The position numbers and the translations under genes are program-made. DNA of 64,000 bases from Gammaproteobacteria bacterium (GTDB lineage Bacteria; Pseudomonadota; Gammaproteobacteria; JAPPPA01), in contig JAUHZK010000001.1 of the NCBI GenBank assembly GCA_030425645.1, positions 404,136-468,135 of the forward strand, read 5' to 3'. Below the pieces are notes generated by a model that searched no databases, was not told the DNA's origin, and saw only the letters and a list, made by a program, of their open reading frames with translations. This document shows positions 37,601-52,600 of this stretch, in pieces. How positions within the stretch are numbered: position 1 is the stretch's first letter; every line of letters starts with the position of its first letter.

Positions 37601-40600
37601 CCAGTAACGGCAACGGTGACAGTCGCTAAAGAAGACTTCTACCCAACCAATGACCCAGTGGATACAGCCAGTGGTGATGGTGCGGTTGAAGCTGGTGATC
37701 CGTTCCGTTATGTGATTGCCTTGGCAACTGCGGCGGCGCCACAAAATAACGTGCAGATCGCTGACATCATTCCAAATGGAATGCGTGTAGAAGCGGTCAC
37801 CGCCGGCACTAATGTGACCATCAATAGCTGCGATGCCAACGGCTTCGTCGGCAATGGTGCAAGCGCCTTTAACTGTAACGTTAACCTGACGGCGGCTGCG
37901 GGCACATTGATCTTTGATGTGATCGCGCCTAGCACCACCGGTACCGTGAATAACCAAGTAACGGTAACCGCCAACGACAACAGCCAAAACTCTGACAGTG
38001 AAACCACTGACATTGTGGCTGGCAGCAGCCTTGCGGTGCAGCTAACCAAGTTGGATAGTGCAGATCCGCTGACCACTGGTCAGGCCTTCACTTACACCTT
38101 AGAGCTGCAGAAAAATGCCGCCGGTACCTTGAACAACGTACAGCTGGACGACGTAGTACCAGCTGGCGTGACGGTAACCGATATTGATCCAGGCACCGGT
38201 GTGTCTAACTTGATCTGTAACGGCACGCTACAAACAGGTACCACCGATAACTTCCCAGATGTGATCGGTGATGGCAGTACGCCAATTACTTGTACCTTGA
38301 CCTTGACCAGCAGCGGTTTGGTAACAGTTGAGGCTACCGCCCCAGTAACACCGGGCGATGTAACCAATAACGCTACCGTGGTGTTTGACAACAACGGTGA
38401 CACTGACAGCGAAACCACCGCAATTGGTGCGCCTACCACGGCTGAAGTCAGCATTGATAAAGTCGACTCGGTAGATCCGATTGCGCAAGGCGGCCAAACC
38501 GTTTACACCATCACGGTGTCTAACGCTGGCCCAGCGGCAGCGACCAATGTCCAAGTTGTGGATGTGGTACCGACTGAATTCAGTAGCTTTACTGTGGCTC
38601 AAGGTGACTTCGACGGCTGTAATACCAATAGCCAAACTGTGACCTGTAACGTAGCTAGCCTGAACGCTAATGCCTTGGCACAGTTCACCGTGACAGTGAC
38701 CGCACCGTTAACAGACGGTGCGTACACCAACACTGTGTCGCTAACTGCTGACAATGATGTTGATCTAGCTAATAACTCAGCTACCCAAACTACCGTGGTA
38801 GGTAACGGTATTGATCTGCAAATTGAGAAAGCCGATAGCACTGACCCAGTGCCACAAGGCAATGCGTTTGCTTACACCGTGACGGTGACTAACTTGAGCA
38901 GCACACAAGCCGCCACCAATATTGTGGTGACCGATGTGATGCCAGCCTTGTTTAGCAACTTCTCAGCGGCACAGGGCGACTTTGACCAGTGCACCATTAA
39001 TGGCCAGGTAGTGAGCTGTGACTTGGATAGCCTAGCTGCCAACGGCACTGCTAACTTCACCATTAATGTGACCGCGCCGAATGTGGACGACCAAGTCACT
39101 AATAACGTGGCAGTGGCGTCTGACTTCGACAACAACGCAGCGAACGACTCTGCCTCTGAAGCCACCACCATTGGCTTGGGTGCAGGTGATAACGCTGACC
39201 TTGAAGTCACTAAGACAGCGGCTACTGCTACGGCAGTGCCGGGTACCGATCTAGACTTCACCATTGTTGTGACCAATAACGGTCCAGATGAGGTTGTTGA
39301 TGCAGCGGTAGTGGATAACTTTGATCCGGCGATCTTTGACCAAGGTCAGATTAGTTGGAACTGTAATATCACTGCGGCAGGCACCGGTTCAGGCAGCAAT
39401 GCTTGTGGCTCGCCTAGCGGCAGCGGTGATATCAATACCACCGTATCGCTTCGCAATGATGCTGTTGCCACCTTTACCGTGACTGCACGCGTATTACCGT
39501 CGGCAACCGGCACCGCTCCGAATACAGCAACCGCGACTGTACCGTCAGGTGTAGCTGATCCGGATACCACCAATAACAGTGGCACCGACGACGATACCGA
39601 CCTGACACCACAAGGCGATGTCACCGTGGTTAAAGCCAACCCTGCAGGTAATGTAGTGGCGGGCAGCAGCACCGTTTACACCGTGACCGTGACTAACGCC
39701 GGTCCTTCAGATGTAGTCGGTCTACGTGTGACTGACGACATTGACGACACTGTATTTGACCAAGCCAATAGCACTTGGACTTGCGTGGCCAGCGCCGGTG
39801 GTGCTTGCAGCAATGCCAATGGCAGTGGCGATATTGATGAGCTGGTTAACGTGGCTGCTAACGGCACCGTAACCTTTGAAATCACCGCGCAAGTGCGTGG
39901 CGATGCCCGTGGCACCGCCAGCAACTCGGTTGACGTGGACGGCCCTGTGGGCACCACGGATACCAACGGTGATCCAATTGACGAAACCAGCAACGATGGT
40001 CCAGACACCATTGATGTGGTCAACGCGCTAACCGTTACTAAGACGGATAACCAGAATAGCTATATGCCTGGCACCGCGGTGACTTACGAAATCGTAGTCA
40101 GCAACGCCGGTCCAAGTACCGCTGTGGCTGCCACCGTAGTGGATAACTTCCAAGCACCGATTACCTCAGTAGTTTGGAACTGTGTAGCTAGTGCGGGTGC
40201 GAGCTGTGAGAGCGGTAGCAACCTAACGACAGACATTAACGACACCGTGACCATTCCAGCGGGCGGCAATGTCACCTACACCGTACAGGCGCAGATTGAT
40301 AACAACGCCTCCGGTGATTTGGTTAACACCGTTACCGTGACCGACACTGTTAATAACGATGTTTACAGCGCTGTCGACACCGATACCTTGGCAACAGGTA
40401 TTACTGACCTAGCTATCACCAAGTCGGGTGGTACTGGAAATGTGATTCCTGGAACCACGGTGAACTACACCGTTGAAGTGACCAATAACGGTCCACAAAG
40501 TGCTGTTAATGCACTGGTTATTGACCAGTTCGATGCCGCGATATTCGATGTCGCGAATGTACTGTGGAGCTGTGTAGCCTCGGCAGGTGCAAGCTGCACT

Positions 40601-43600
40601 ACCGCTGTTAGCAATGGCGACATTAATGACACTGTGCTGTTGCCAGTGAATGGCATCTTGACCTACACCATTGCTGCGCCAGTGTTAAGCAGTGCCACCG
40701 GTACTGTTGAAAACACCGCGCGTATCGTACCGCCGCAATTAGTAGCGGACAGCAACACCAGCAACAACGCTGATACTGTCAGCGGCACGCTAACGCCACA
40801 AGGCGACCTAGTAATGGCTAAGACCACCGACGGCAACCCAGTGGTCGCCGGCGCTGCGGTTAACTACATCATTACCGTGACCAATAACGGCACCTCTGAT
40901 GCAGTTGGCATTACCGTTACCGATACCTTCAGTGCTCAGTTTGAAGCGGGTAGCGTCAGCTGGACTTGTAACGCACCAACTGGCAGCAGTTGTGGCGCGG
41001 CCAGTGGCAACGACAACATCAGCACCACCGTTAACGTGGAAGCCGGTGATGTGGTGACCTTTAACGCTACCGGCACGGTACGTGCAGACCTAACTGCCGG
41101 TCCGGTTAGCAATACTGCTAGCTTGATCTTGAATGGCTTTAACGACACCAATGGTGGCAACAACAGCTTCACCCGCGACGACACCTTGTTGCGTCAAGCT
41201 GACATCGTTGTGACTAAGGATGACGGTCAGTCTAGTTACCTAGCGGGCGGCACTTTGGATTACGTGATTACCGTAACCAACAACGGCCCATCGGATGCTG
41301 ATGCAGTGCGTCTGATTGATACTTTGCCAGCTGGCATTGCATCGGCCAGCACCACTTGCTCTGCCGCCGGTGGTGCAAGCTGCCCAGTGAGTATTCCAAA
41401 TGGCAGCATTGACCAAACCGTGGCGATTCCAGCGGGTGGCGTGCTGACCTTGAATATGACCGCTTCAGTTGATGGTGGCGCGACAGCGGATATCACCAAC
41501 GTAGCTCAAGCCATTATGGTGGGTGCAACTCAGGACCCAGATACCAGCAATAACGAAGGCCGTGACACTGATACCGCGGCGACCTCGCAAGTTGATTTGG
41601 TTATCACTAAGACTGATAACACCACTGTGGCGATACCTGGTAATGACCTGCAGTACGTGATCACTGTGACCAATAACGGTCCGGCTGATGTGCTGGATGC
41701 ACGTGTGGTCGATCTGTTAGATCGCAATGTGTTTGATATGAGCAACGTAAGTTGGGAGTGTCAGGTACAGACTAGCGGAACCGGTGTGGCTAACTGTGAT
41801 GCCTCTGGTACCCAGACTGGCGACGTAGACACTACCGTTGATCTGTCAGCGAATGACCTTGCCAACGGCAATACCGCGTCGGCCGTCATCACGGTAACTG
41901 CCCGTGTTCGCACCGATGCCACCGGCACCATCTCGAATACCGCCACTGTTACCGCGCCAAACGGTGTGGCTGACGTGAACACCGGTAGCAACAGTGCAAC
42001 CGACGATGACACTAACCTGACGCCACGTGTGGATCTGGCGGTTACTAAGTCGAATGACATTCTGAACCCAGCCACACCAGTGAATAGCGTGGTTGCCGGT
42101 GCAGATACCAGCTACACCATTGTGGTTAGCAACGCTGGTCCGTCTGACGCTACCGGCGTGGCTGTGAATGACAACCTTAGCCGGTTCGCGGCTGCTAGCT
42201 GGACCTGTGTTGGCTCCACCACTGAGGCTGACTGTACGGCTAGTGGTAGTGGCTCTATTGCCGAAACCGCGGTTAACATTCCAGCCGGCGAGTCGGTAAC
42301 CTACACAGTGGTAGCGACGGTAGCTGCTGACGCTAGCGGTGTTGTGACTAACCAAGTCACTGTGGGTAGTGCCGCTATCGACACCAACGGTGGCAACAAC
42401 AACGACAGCGATACCGATACGGTAGTGCGTCAGGCCGATTTGAGTGTGACTAAGTCTGATGGCCAAACTAGCTATCTGCCTGGCGGCCAACTGGTTTACA
42501 CCATGGTGGTTAGCAATGCCGGTCCGTCAGACGTGAACGGTGCCCGGATCACCGACGACTTTGATAACAATCAAATCACCAGCGCTACGACGACCTGTAC
42601 GCTAGCGTCTGGCAGCACCGCAACCTGCCCAAGCATCAACCCAATTAGTGGTGATCTGAATGGTGTTAGCTTCAATATTCCAGCCGGTGAGCAGGTAACG
42701 TTCACGTCGACTGTGAATGTAGGCAGTAATGCGGCTAGCTTCGGCGACCTAACCAACCGCGTTGATGTGGCGACAGCTAGCGGTGTGACCGAAATTAATA
42801 CCGGTAACAACTTCGCTATCGACGTCGACAGCCCAGCTACTGGTGAGGCCGATCTGCAGATCACGAAGACTGATAACACCACCGGTGGTGTGGCGGGTGA
42901 AACCGTCACCTACATCATTGATGTGACCAACGCCGGTCCATCAAATGTGTTTGATGCACAGGTGCTGGATCAGTTTGATAGCAGCGTATTTAGCAGCGTG
43001 ACCTGGTCATGCAGTACCCAAGCGGGTGTGGCTAACTGCGATACCGCTAATGGCAATGGTGATATCGACGCCACCGTCGACTTGGCAAATGGTGCGACTG
43101 TACGCTTTGCAGCTATTGCTACCATTGCGGCTGATGCAACCGGTACAGCTGCCAACACTGCGACAGTAGTCGCCCCAGCGGGTACTGCCGATAGCAATGT
43201 AGCTAACAATAGTGCTGTTGATGACGACACCGTGATTAGCCGTGCGGCGGTGATCACCATTGATAAATCTAGCAGCGTGGGTAGCGTCATTGCGGGTGGT
43301 CGTGTGACCTACAGCATCGTGGTTGAGAACGACGGCCCGTCGGATGTGACTGGTGTTGATGTAACCGACACCTTCCCAGCCTCCATTGTGTTGGCTGACA
43401 CCACTTGGATTTGTGCGGCTGGTGCTGGTGCGGACTGCGCCGACGGCCTACAAAGTGCCCAGCACATTAATGACACCGTTAGTATTCCTGCTAACAGCAG
43501 TGTGACTTACACCGTAGATGCGGCGGTGGCAGCTGATGCCAGCGGCACTTTGGTGAACAGTGCGTCGCTAAGCTTGCCTACCGGCGTGGTAGCCCGTGCA

Positions 43601-46600
43601 GGTTCGGTGCTGAGTGAAAATGAAATTGATAGCATCCAGCAATCAGTTGATCTAGCCATTACTAAAGACGATGGCCAGGCCAGCTACTTGCCGGGTGGCA
43701 GCTTGACTTACACCATTGTGGTCACCAACGCCGGCCCATCAGATGCGGCTAGCGCCACGGTTACTGACACCTTTGATAGCAATATCATTGATGTGGCTAA
43801 CACCAGCTGGACTTGTGCCGCTACTGGCTCAGCTAGCTGTAATGGCGGCAGTGCCAGTAACTTGGTAGATACCATTGCTGTGCCTGTGGGCGAAACGGTG
43901 ACCTACACCGTTACCGCACCGATCTTGCCAGGTGCGAGTGGCACCCTAACCAATACGGCGTCTGTGACACCGTCGGGTGTGGCTGACTCAGACACCTCGA
44001 ACAACAGCAACGACGACGTTGATACGCCGGCCACGGCCACCGCTGACTTGGCGATCACCAAGTCTGACGGTGTCTTAACCGCCGTGCCTGGTGACAGCAA
44101 CCCAATTGAGTACAGCATTGTAGTAACCAATGCTGGCCCAGCCGCGGTTAGCAACGCTCGGGTGACCGACATCTTTGACCCAGCCGTCTTTAATGTGGCG
44201 GCGGTGCAGTGGAGTTGTGTAGCTCAATCTAGTGGTGGCGGTAGTGCGAACTGTGACGTCTTTAGCGGCACTGGCAATATCGATACCACCATCGACTTAG
44301 GTGTGCACGGTGGTGCGCAGGTATCTCAAGTGACCTTTACCGTGATGGCGCCAGTATTGAGTGGTGCTACCGGCACGGTGTCTAACACTGCTACGGTGAT
44401 TGCACCATCTGGTACGGCTGATCTTGATACCAGCAATAACAGCTCTACCGATGCTGATACCATGCTTGAGCCTGCGGTTAACGTGAATGTGACCAAGGTT
44501 GATACACCGGCTGTGACACAAGTGGCAGCAGGTGCTAGCACTACCTACGTGATTGAAGTGACTAACAGTGGTCCTTCTGCAGCCACCAATGTGGGTGTTA
44601 GCGATGCGATTCCGGCAGGCGTCAGTGCTATGAGCTGGAGCTGTGCAGGTACTAATGGAGCGGTATGTACTGGTGGTAATAACACTGGTGCGATTACTGA
44701 CAGCATTGACCTACCAGTGAATGGCGTAGCTACCTACACCGTGAATGTGGATGTGGCGGCTGATGCCACTGGCACTATTAACAACGTGGTGAATATCACC
44801 GTGCCTGACCAAACCAACGACGTGAACGCCGTTGAGCAGGCTAGCGATGTGAACAATGTGGTGCGTGACGCTGACATTAGCATTACTAAGACTGACGGCC
44901 AGAACAGCTACCAAGCAGGTGGCAGCCTGACCTATACCGTGACTGTGACCAATAACGGCCCATCTGATGTGGCTGGCATAGTGGTTACCGACGATCTACC
45001 AGCCAGCCATTTGGATGACGTCAACGCGACATGGACCTGTGTAGACAACAGCAATGCTAATTGCGCGGTGGCCTCTGGTACTGGTGACATTAATGAGACT
45101 GTAGCGATTGCTGCGGGCCAGAGCTTGATTTACACCATCAATGTGGATGTGAATCCGGGTGCTAGTGGTGTCTTGACCAACCAGGCCAGCATTACCGTGC
45201 CGACCACTGGTCCTAACGCCGTGATCAACGATGATCCAAACAACAACAGTGCGCTGGATAGTGATACTGAAGCCAGTGGTGTGGCCGACTTACGCGTGAC
45301 GAAGACGGATAACGCCAGCACGGCAACGCCGGGTGAAAGCGTGACTTACACCATCACCGTGGTTAACGACGGCCCTGCGGCGGTCACTCGCGCCGAGGTG
45401 CGGGACATCTTTGATCCGACCTTGTTCGACGTCAGTGGCATTACCTGGTCATGTAGCATTGTCACCGGCGGTGCTGGCAGCGGTACCTGTCATGAGCTGA
45501 CTGGCACTGGCAACATCATTGCTGATGTTGATCTGAGCCCAACTGCGGGTGCCGACAGTGCCTCTGCTAGGTTTACCGTGACAGCGCCAGTATTGAGCAG
45601 CGCCACCGGCAACCTCAGCAACACCGTGCTGGTAACCGCGCCTTCTGGTGTGGCCGACACCGATACCGCGAACAACACAGCGACTGACGACGACACGGCC
45701 CTTGTGGTTGAATCCGACGTTAGTGTGACCAAGACCAATAACAGCGGCACTGCAGTGGCTGGTGAAACCACGACTTATGAAATTGTGGTAGCCAATGCGG
45801 GTCCATCTGATGCGGTAGGCATTAGCCTGACCGATACCTTTGGTGCAGCCTTTAGCGCGGTAGAGTGGAGTTGCAGCGGCAGCGACGCTAGCGTGGTATG
45901 TCCTGCGGCAGATACCGGTAACATCAGCACCACTGTTGATGTGCCTGCCGGCGAGTCGGCTACCTTCACCGCTGTTGCTACGCTAGATAGCGCAGCTACC
46001 GGTAGTCTCAACAACACCGCCACCATTAGTGTGGCTGGCGATACGACTCCGGCGAACAATAGCGACAGCGATAACGGTGATGCGATTACCCAACGTACTG
46101 AGTTAAGCATTACTAAAGACGATGGCCAGGCTAGCTACCTACCGGGTGGCAACCTGAGCTATACCATTGTGGTTAATAACGCCGGTCCTTCGGATGCGGT
46201 CGGCGCTACCGTAACTGACAACTTGGATAGTGACCTAAGCGGTAGCTGGACTTGTACGGGTACCGGTGGCGCCACTTGTGGTTCCGGTAATGGCGATATT
46301 AATGACACCGTTAACATCCCAGCAGGCGAGTCAGTCACATATACATTAGATGTGACCGTTGATGGCGGCGCCTCTGGTGACCTCGAGAACACGGCTACTG
46401 TGGCTAAACCAGCGGCTGCTGCAGAGCAAAATGCGGCCGGTAATGACAATGTCGCGGTTGACCTGAACTCTCAGGCTACCGGTGAAGCTGACCTGTCAGT
46501 AACTAAGACTGACGGTGTTACTGCGGCCATCGCAGGCGGCAGCGTGACCTACACCATTCGCGTGACCAATAGCGGCCCATCGGCTGTGACCGGCGCGACC

Positions 46601-49600
46601 GTGGTAGATACCTTAGATACCTCTATCTTTGATGTGGCGGCTAGCCAGTGGACCTGTAGTATCACCACCGGTACCGGCAACTGTAATGCTGGCCCTGTGG
46701 TAGGCGATATTGACACCACGGTTGATCTAGACAGCGGTGCAGTAGCAACCTTTAGCCTAACGGCCGCCATCCGCAGTGATGCCACTGGCACCGCCGCTAA
46801 CACCGCGCGCGTAACACCGCCGGCTGGCGTTGCTGATCCGGATACCAGCGACAATGTGGTCACTGATGGTGATACTGCTATTTCGCAGTCAGGCACCTTG
46901 GTAATTGATAAGAACGACGGCGTGACAAGCGTTCGTGCAGGCGAAAGTCTGACCTACACGATTTCGGTGACCAATAGTGGTCCATCCGATGCCGTGGGAG
47001 CTCTGGTTAGCGACACCTTGCCGGCTCAAATTGATGCGGCCAACTCTAGCTGGACCTGTTCTGGTTCAGTGGCTGATGCCAATTGCCCAGCAACCGGTAG
47101 CGGCAACCTAAGCAATGTCGTGGTAGACGTTCCTGCGGGCGAAAATGTGACCTTTACTGTCACGGCGCCTGTATTGGCTAGTGCCACAGGCACCATTAGC
47201 AATACCGCTACTGTGACTGCTCCGACTGGCTTTACGGTGGATAGCACTAATGCGACCGATGCCGACACCAACGTAGTTGTGGAAGCTGACCTAGCGATTA
47301 CTAAATCTAACGGCCAGCTAAGTTACGTACCGGGCAGCACAGTGACCTGGCAGGTGACTGTGACTAACAATGGTCCAGCTGACGTGACCGCAGCGGAAGT
47401 GACAGACATCTTCCCTGCGACGCATGTGACTTCGGTTAGCACCAGCTGTACTGCTACTAGCGGCGCTGTGTGCCCAGCGATACCAATCAATGGTGACCTG
47501 AATGCTGTGCTGGTTGATCTAGCAGCGGGTAGCTCAGTGACCTTCGAAGCGACTGCTCAAATCAGCGGCGGCGCTACTGGCGACCTAGTTAATACCGCCA
47601 CTGTGGCAGCCCCAGCGGGTGTGACTGATCCAGCCACGGGTACTAATAACAGTGCTACCGATACTGACACCGTAACTACCGTGGCGACTGATCTGACGAT
47701 TACCAAGTCAGACGGTGCCACCGCGGCAGCACCGGGTACGGATGTGACCTACAACATCGTGGTTACTAACCAAGGCAGTATTGATGTCGACGACGCCCGC
47801 GTGGTTGATACCTTAGATAGTGGTCTGTTCGACTTGTCGCAAACCAGCTGGAGCTGTTCAGTCAGCGCTGGTACTGCTAACTGTGACGCTGGCAGCGGTA
47901 ACGGCAATATCGACACTACCGTAGACCTTGATGCTGGCGCCAGCGTGACCTTTAGCCTAGAGGCGAGGGTGCGGGCAGACGCCACTGGTACCCTAAGCAA
48001 CAGTGTTAGCGTGACGCCGCCTGCAGGTATTGCTGATAGCGATACTTCAAACAACGGTGCTACCGACGCTGATACCGATCTAGAGCCACTGGTTGATATC
48101 GCAATTGCGAAGACCAACGGCGCTAACTCAGTCACTGCAGGTGAAACTACCGTTTACACCGTCACCGTGACCAACGCTGGTCCTTCGGATGCGGTGGGCC
48201 TCACTGTGGAAGACTTACTGCACAGTGATATTGACGTGGCGAATACCACTTGGAGCTGTGCGCCAAGCGTGGGTGCTGTATGCACTACGGGTACGCAAAC
48301 CCAAACCATTAACGACACCGTTACTGTGCCGGCTGGTGGTCAAGTGGTATATACCATTACTGCACCAATCAATGCTGGCGCCACTGGCCCTGTAGAGAAC
48401 ACCGCGACGGTGACCGTGCCTAGTGGTACCACCGATAGCAGTGCTGGTAACGACAGTGCGACTGATTCTGACGCCGTCGATCGTGTGGTTGACCTAGCGG
48501 TAACCAAAGATGATGGCCAGAGCAGTTACCTGCCTGGTGGTCAACTAACCTACACCGTTGTAGTGACTAACAATGGTCCTGGCGATGTTAGTGGCGCGAC
48601 CTTGACCGACGTCTTCCCAGCAAACCAAGTAGATGCGGCCAGCACCAGCTGTGTTGCCTCTAACGGCGCTGCATGTGTTACCGGTGCGGGTCCGTTTAAT
48701 GGCGATCTGAACCTCACGCTTGATCTGCAAGCGGGTAGTTCAGTGACATTAACCTCGGTTGTAGATGTTGCTAGTGATGCCGACACTATCGGCAATGGCA
48801 GCCTAACCAACGTGGTTAACGTGGGTGTGCCAAGTAATGTAACTGATCCTGATAGCACTAATGACAGTGCTAGTGATACCGACTTGCCAGCGACTGGCCA
48901 AGCTGATTTGGCGATCACGAAGAGCGATAGCGTGACCTCAGCTATTCCAGGTGGCAACCTGACCTATAGCATTGAAGTGACTAACTCTGGACCAGGTGAC
49001 GTGAACGCAGCCCGCGTGATCGATACGCTTGACCCAACAGTATTCGACCTTGCGAATAGCAGCTGGGGTTGCGTGATTGTGACGGCAGGTAGTGGTACTG
49101 GTAGCTGTGTAACAACCTCTGGTACCGGCAACGTTGATGTCAATGTTGACCTTAGTGCCAATGCTGGCGGAGACACCGCGCGTGCTGTGATTACAGTGAA
49201 TGCGGCTATCCGTAGCGACGCGACAGGCACCATCAGCAACACCGCGACCGTGATCGCGCCAGCTGGCGTGGCTGACACCGATACCAATAACAACAGTGCG
49301 ACCGATGATGACACTGACCTAGAGCCAACTGGTGATCTAGCAGTGACTAAGACTACGACCAGCGCTGTTGTAGCAGGTAATGAAGTGACCTACCGCATCG
49401 AAGTGACCAACAGTGGCACCTCGGATGCGATCGGAGTGGGCGTTAACGATAACTTCGACAACAGCTTGGCAATTGCCGCTAATGCTAGTTGGAGCTGTAA
49501 CGCGACGGCGGCGAGCCGCTGCGACAATGGCACGGGTACTGGCAATATTGCTGAAACCGTAGATGTGGCCGCTGGTGGCACCGTTACCTTCAGTATCAGC

Positions 49601-52600
49601 GTGCCTGTACGTGCTGATGCCACTGGTACTCTAGGCAATACTGCTACATTGACAGTGCCAGCAGGCTTTACTGACACCGATACCAGCGTGGCTAGTAACC
49701 AAGCGGCTGTATCTGACACTATCGAGCAGCATGTTGATCTAAGCATTAGCAAAGACGATGGCCAATCAAGCTACTTGCCTGGCGGCAACCTTGTGTACAC
49801 CATCGTGGTAGCGAACGCCGGCCCGTCTGACGTGGCGGGTGCTTTGCTGAATGACGACTTTGCTGCGAGCCATATCGCTTCTGCGAACACAGTGTGTGTA
49901 GCGGCAAGTGGTGGAGCTGTTTGCCCAGCGGGAACCGTAGTCGGTGACGTGGTAGACCTAGCCTTGAACTTGCCTGCTAATAGCAGCTTGACCTTTGAGG
50001 CTTCGGTAACCGTCAGTGGTACGGCTTCTGGATCGTTGATCAATACGGCGACCATTGACGTGCCTACCGTTGGTGTTATGGACATCAATGGCGCGAACAA
50101 CACGGCAACCGACACAGATACGGCAGCGACATCGCAAGCTGACCTAAGCATTGTGAAGAGCGACGGCCTGACCTCGGCTGTTCCGGGTGGCGCTGCGGTG
50201 GTTTATACCATTGACGTTAGCAATGCTGGACCGTCTGCGGTAACCGCAGCACGCGTAGTCGATACGCTAGACGCTAATGTCTACGATGTGGCTAACGCCA
50301 GCTGGACCTGTGCGGTAGAAACCGCGGGTGCAGGCACCGATGGCTGCAGCGCTGCTAACGGCAGCGGTAGTATTGATACCTCCGTCGACGTCAGTGACGG
50401 TGCCACGATCCGCTTTGTATTAACGGCGCCAGTATTGCCAGATGCCACCGGCACTTTGGTGAACACGGCAGCTGTGATTCCGCCAGATGGTGTGGCTGAT
50501 ACCACCACTAGTAATAATAGTGCGGTTGATAACAACACCATGTTGTTCCCAACAGGCGATCTAAGCGTAACTAAGACCGATGGTGTGACCGCGGTTAGCC
50601 CAGGTGAAACCCTCACCTACGTGGTAACCGTGGCCAATGCTGGTCCGTCTGATGCTACTGGCATTGGCGTACTAGATACATTGCCAGCGGCCATTGATGT
50701 GGCTAACGCAACCTGGACGTGCGCGGGTAGTGATGCCGATGCCAACTGCAGTGCAAGCGGTACCGGCAATATTAGTGATACCGTCGATATTCCAGCTGGC
50801 GAGAATGTGGTTTACACCATCACGGCACCAGTATTGGCTAATGCTACGGCCGCGCCAGTGAATACTGCCGAACTAGTGTTGCACTCTGGATTTACTGATC
50901 CTAACGGTGGTAACAACTCGGCGACCGACGATGACACCGCATTGGTTGCGGAAGCTGACCTAAGCATCACTAAGGATGACGGTCAGTCTAGCTACTTGCC
51001 TGGTGGCCAAGTGGTTTACAGCATTGTCGTCACCAACAACGGCCCAGCCAATGTCACCGGTGCGCAAGTTGCTGACGTGTTTGACGCACAAGTCACCGCA
51101 GCCTGGACATGTACTGCGGCTGGCGGTGCTGGCTGTGCAAATGCTTCGGGAACTGGCGATATTAACGAGTTGGTTAATATCCCAGCGGGCGACAGTGTGA
51201 CCTTTGAAGCGACCGTCGACATTGATGGTGGTCGTACCGGTAATCTCGTTAATACTGCGACGGTAACCGCCCCGAACGGCGTTACCGACACTGATAGCAG
51301 CAATAATGAAGCGACAGATACCGATACCTTTGGTACGGCGTCTACAGACTTGACCATTAGTAAATCTGACGGTTCTACCACGGCTACGCCGGGCGAGAAC
51401 GTGGTCTACAGCATTGTTGTTGAGAACAGCAGCCCTGTTGCTGTGACCGGTGTTCGCGTGATTGACACCCTAGATGCTGGCTTCTTTGACGTGGCGAATA
51501 GCAGCTGGACCTGTAGTGCCGCGGCTGGTGCGACTTGTTCGCAAACTGGACCGGTTACGGGAGACCTCGATACCACTGTTGATCTGGATGGTTTCGCTAG
51601 CGTTACCTTTAAGTACACCGCAGCGGTGGCTGCGGATGCGACGGGTAGTTTGGCGAACACAGCAACCGTGATTGCGCCAAATGGCGTGGCTGATGTGGAT
51701 ACCTCGAACAACACGGCGACAGATGACGATAGTCAGCTGGTACCAGAGGGCGACCTCTCGATTGTTAAGGAAAATGGTACGGCGACTGTTACCGCGGGCG
51801 GTAGCACCGAATGGACCATCACCGTTAGTAACGCTGGCCCATCTGATATCTCGGGTGCAACCGTAACGGATAACTTGCCAGCCGAAGTTGTGTCGGCAAC
51901 CTGGACTTGCGCTGCTGGCGCTAACAGCAGCTGTACTGGTAACGGCACCGGCAGCATTGCGGATACCGTTAATGTGGCTGCTGGCGAATCGGTTACATAC
52001 ACGTTAACAGCACAAATCTCAGCCAGCGCTAGCACTGAAGTGCGCAATACCGCCTCTGTGGCTGTGCCGAATGGATCAGACGATCCAGACAGCACCAATA
52101 ATTCACAAGAGGATGTTGACGCCCTTGCTGCGCTTGCTGATCTGCAAATCACTAAAGGCGATGGCAGCACTAGTTACCTAGCAAATGGCACTAGCAGTTA
52201 CACCATTGTGGTGACGAATGCTGGCCCAACCAACGTGGTTGGAGCGACCGTTGCTGATGATCTAAGCGATGCACGCATTGCCAGCGTTAGCTGGAGCTGT
52301 GTAGCAGCAGGTGGTGCAAGCTGTGGCGCCAATACCAGCGGCACTACTAGCTTGAATGAAACAGTTGACGTGCCTGCCGGCGCGAGCCTGACATACACCG
52401 TTGATGTCACCTTTACCGGTGCAGCAGCAGGTGATTATGAAAACGTTGCTACGGTAGCGGCGCCAGCAGGTATCACTGATAGCGACACTACTAACAACAG
52501 TGCCTCTGATACGAATACTCAGGGTGCCTTCAGTGCTGACCTGAGTATTACTAAGACTGACGGTAGTACTACCGCAGTGGCAGGCACCGAGGTGACTTAC

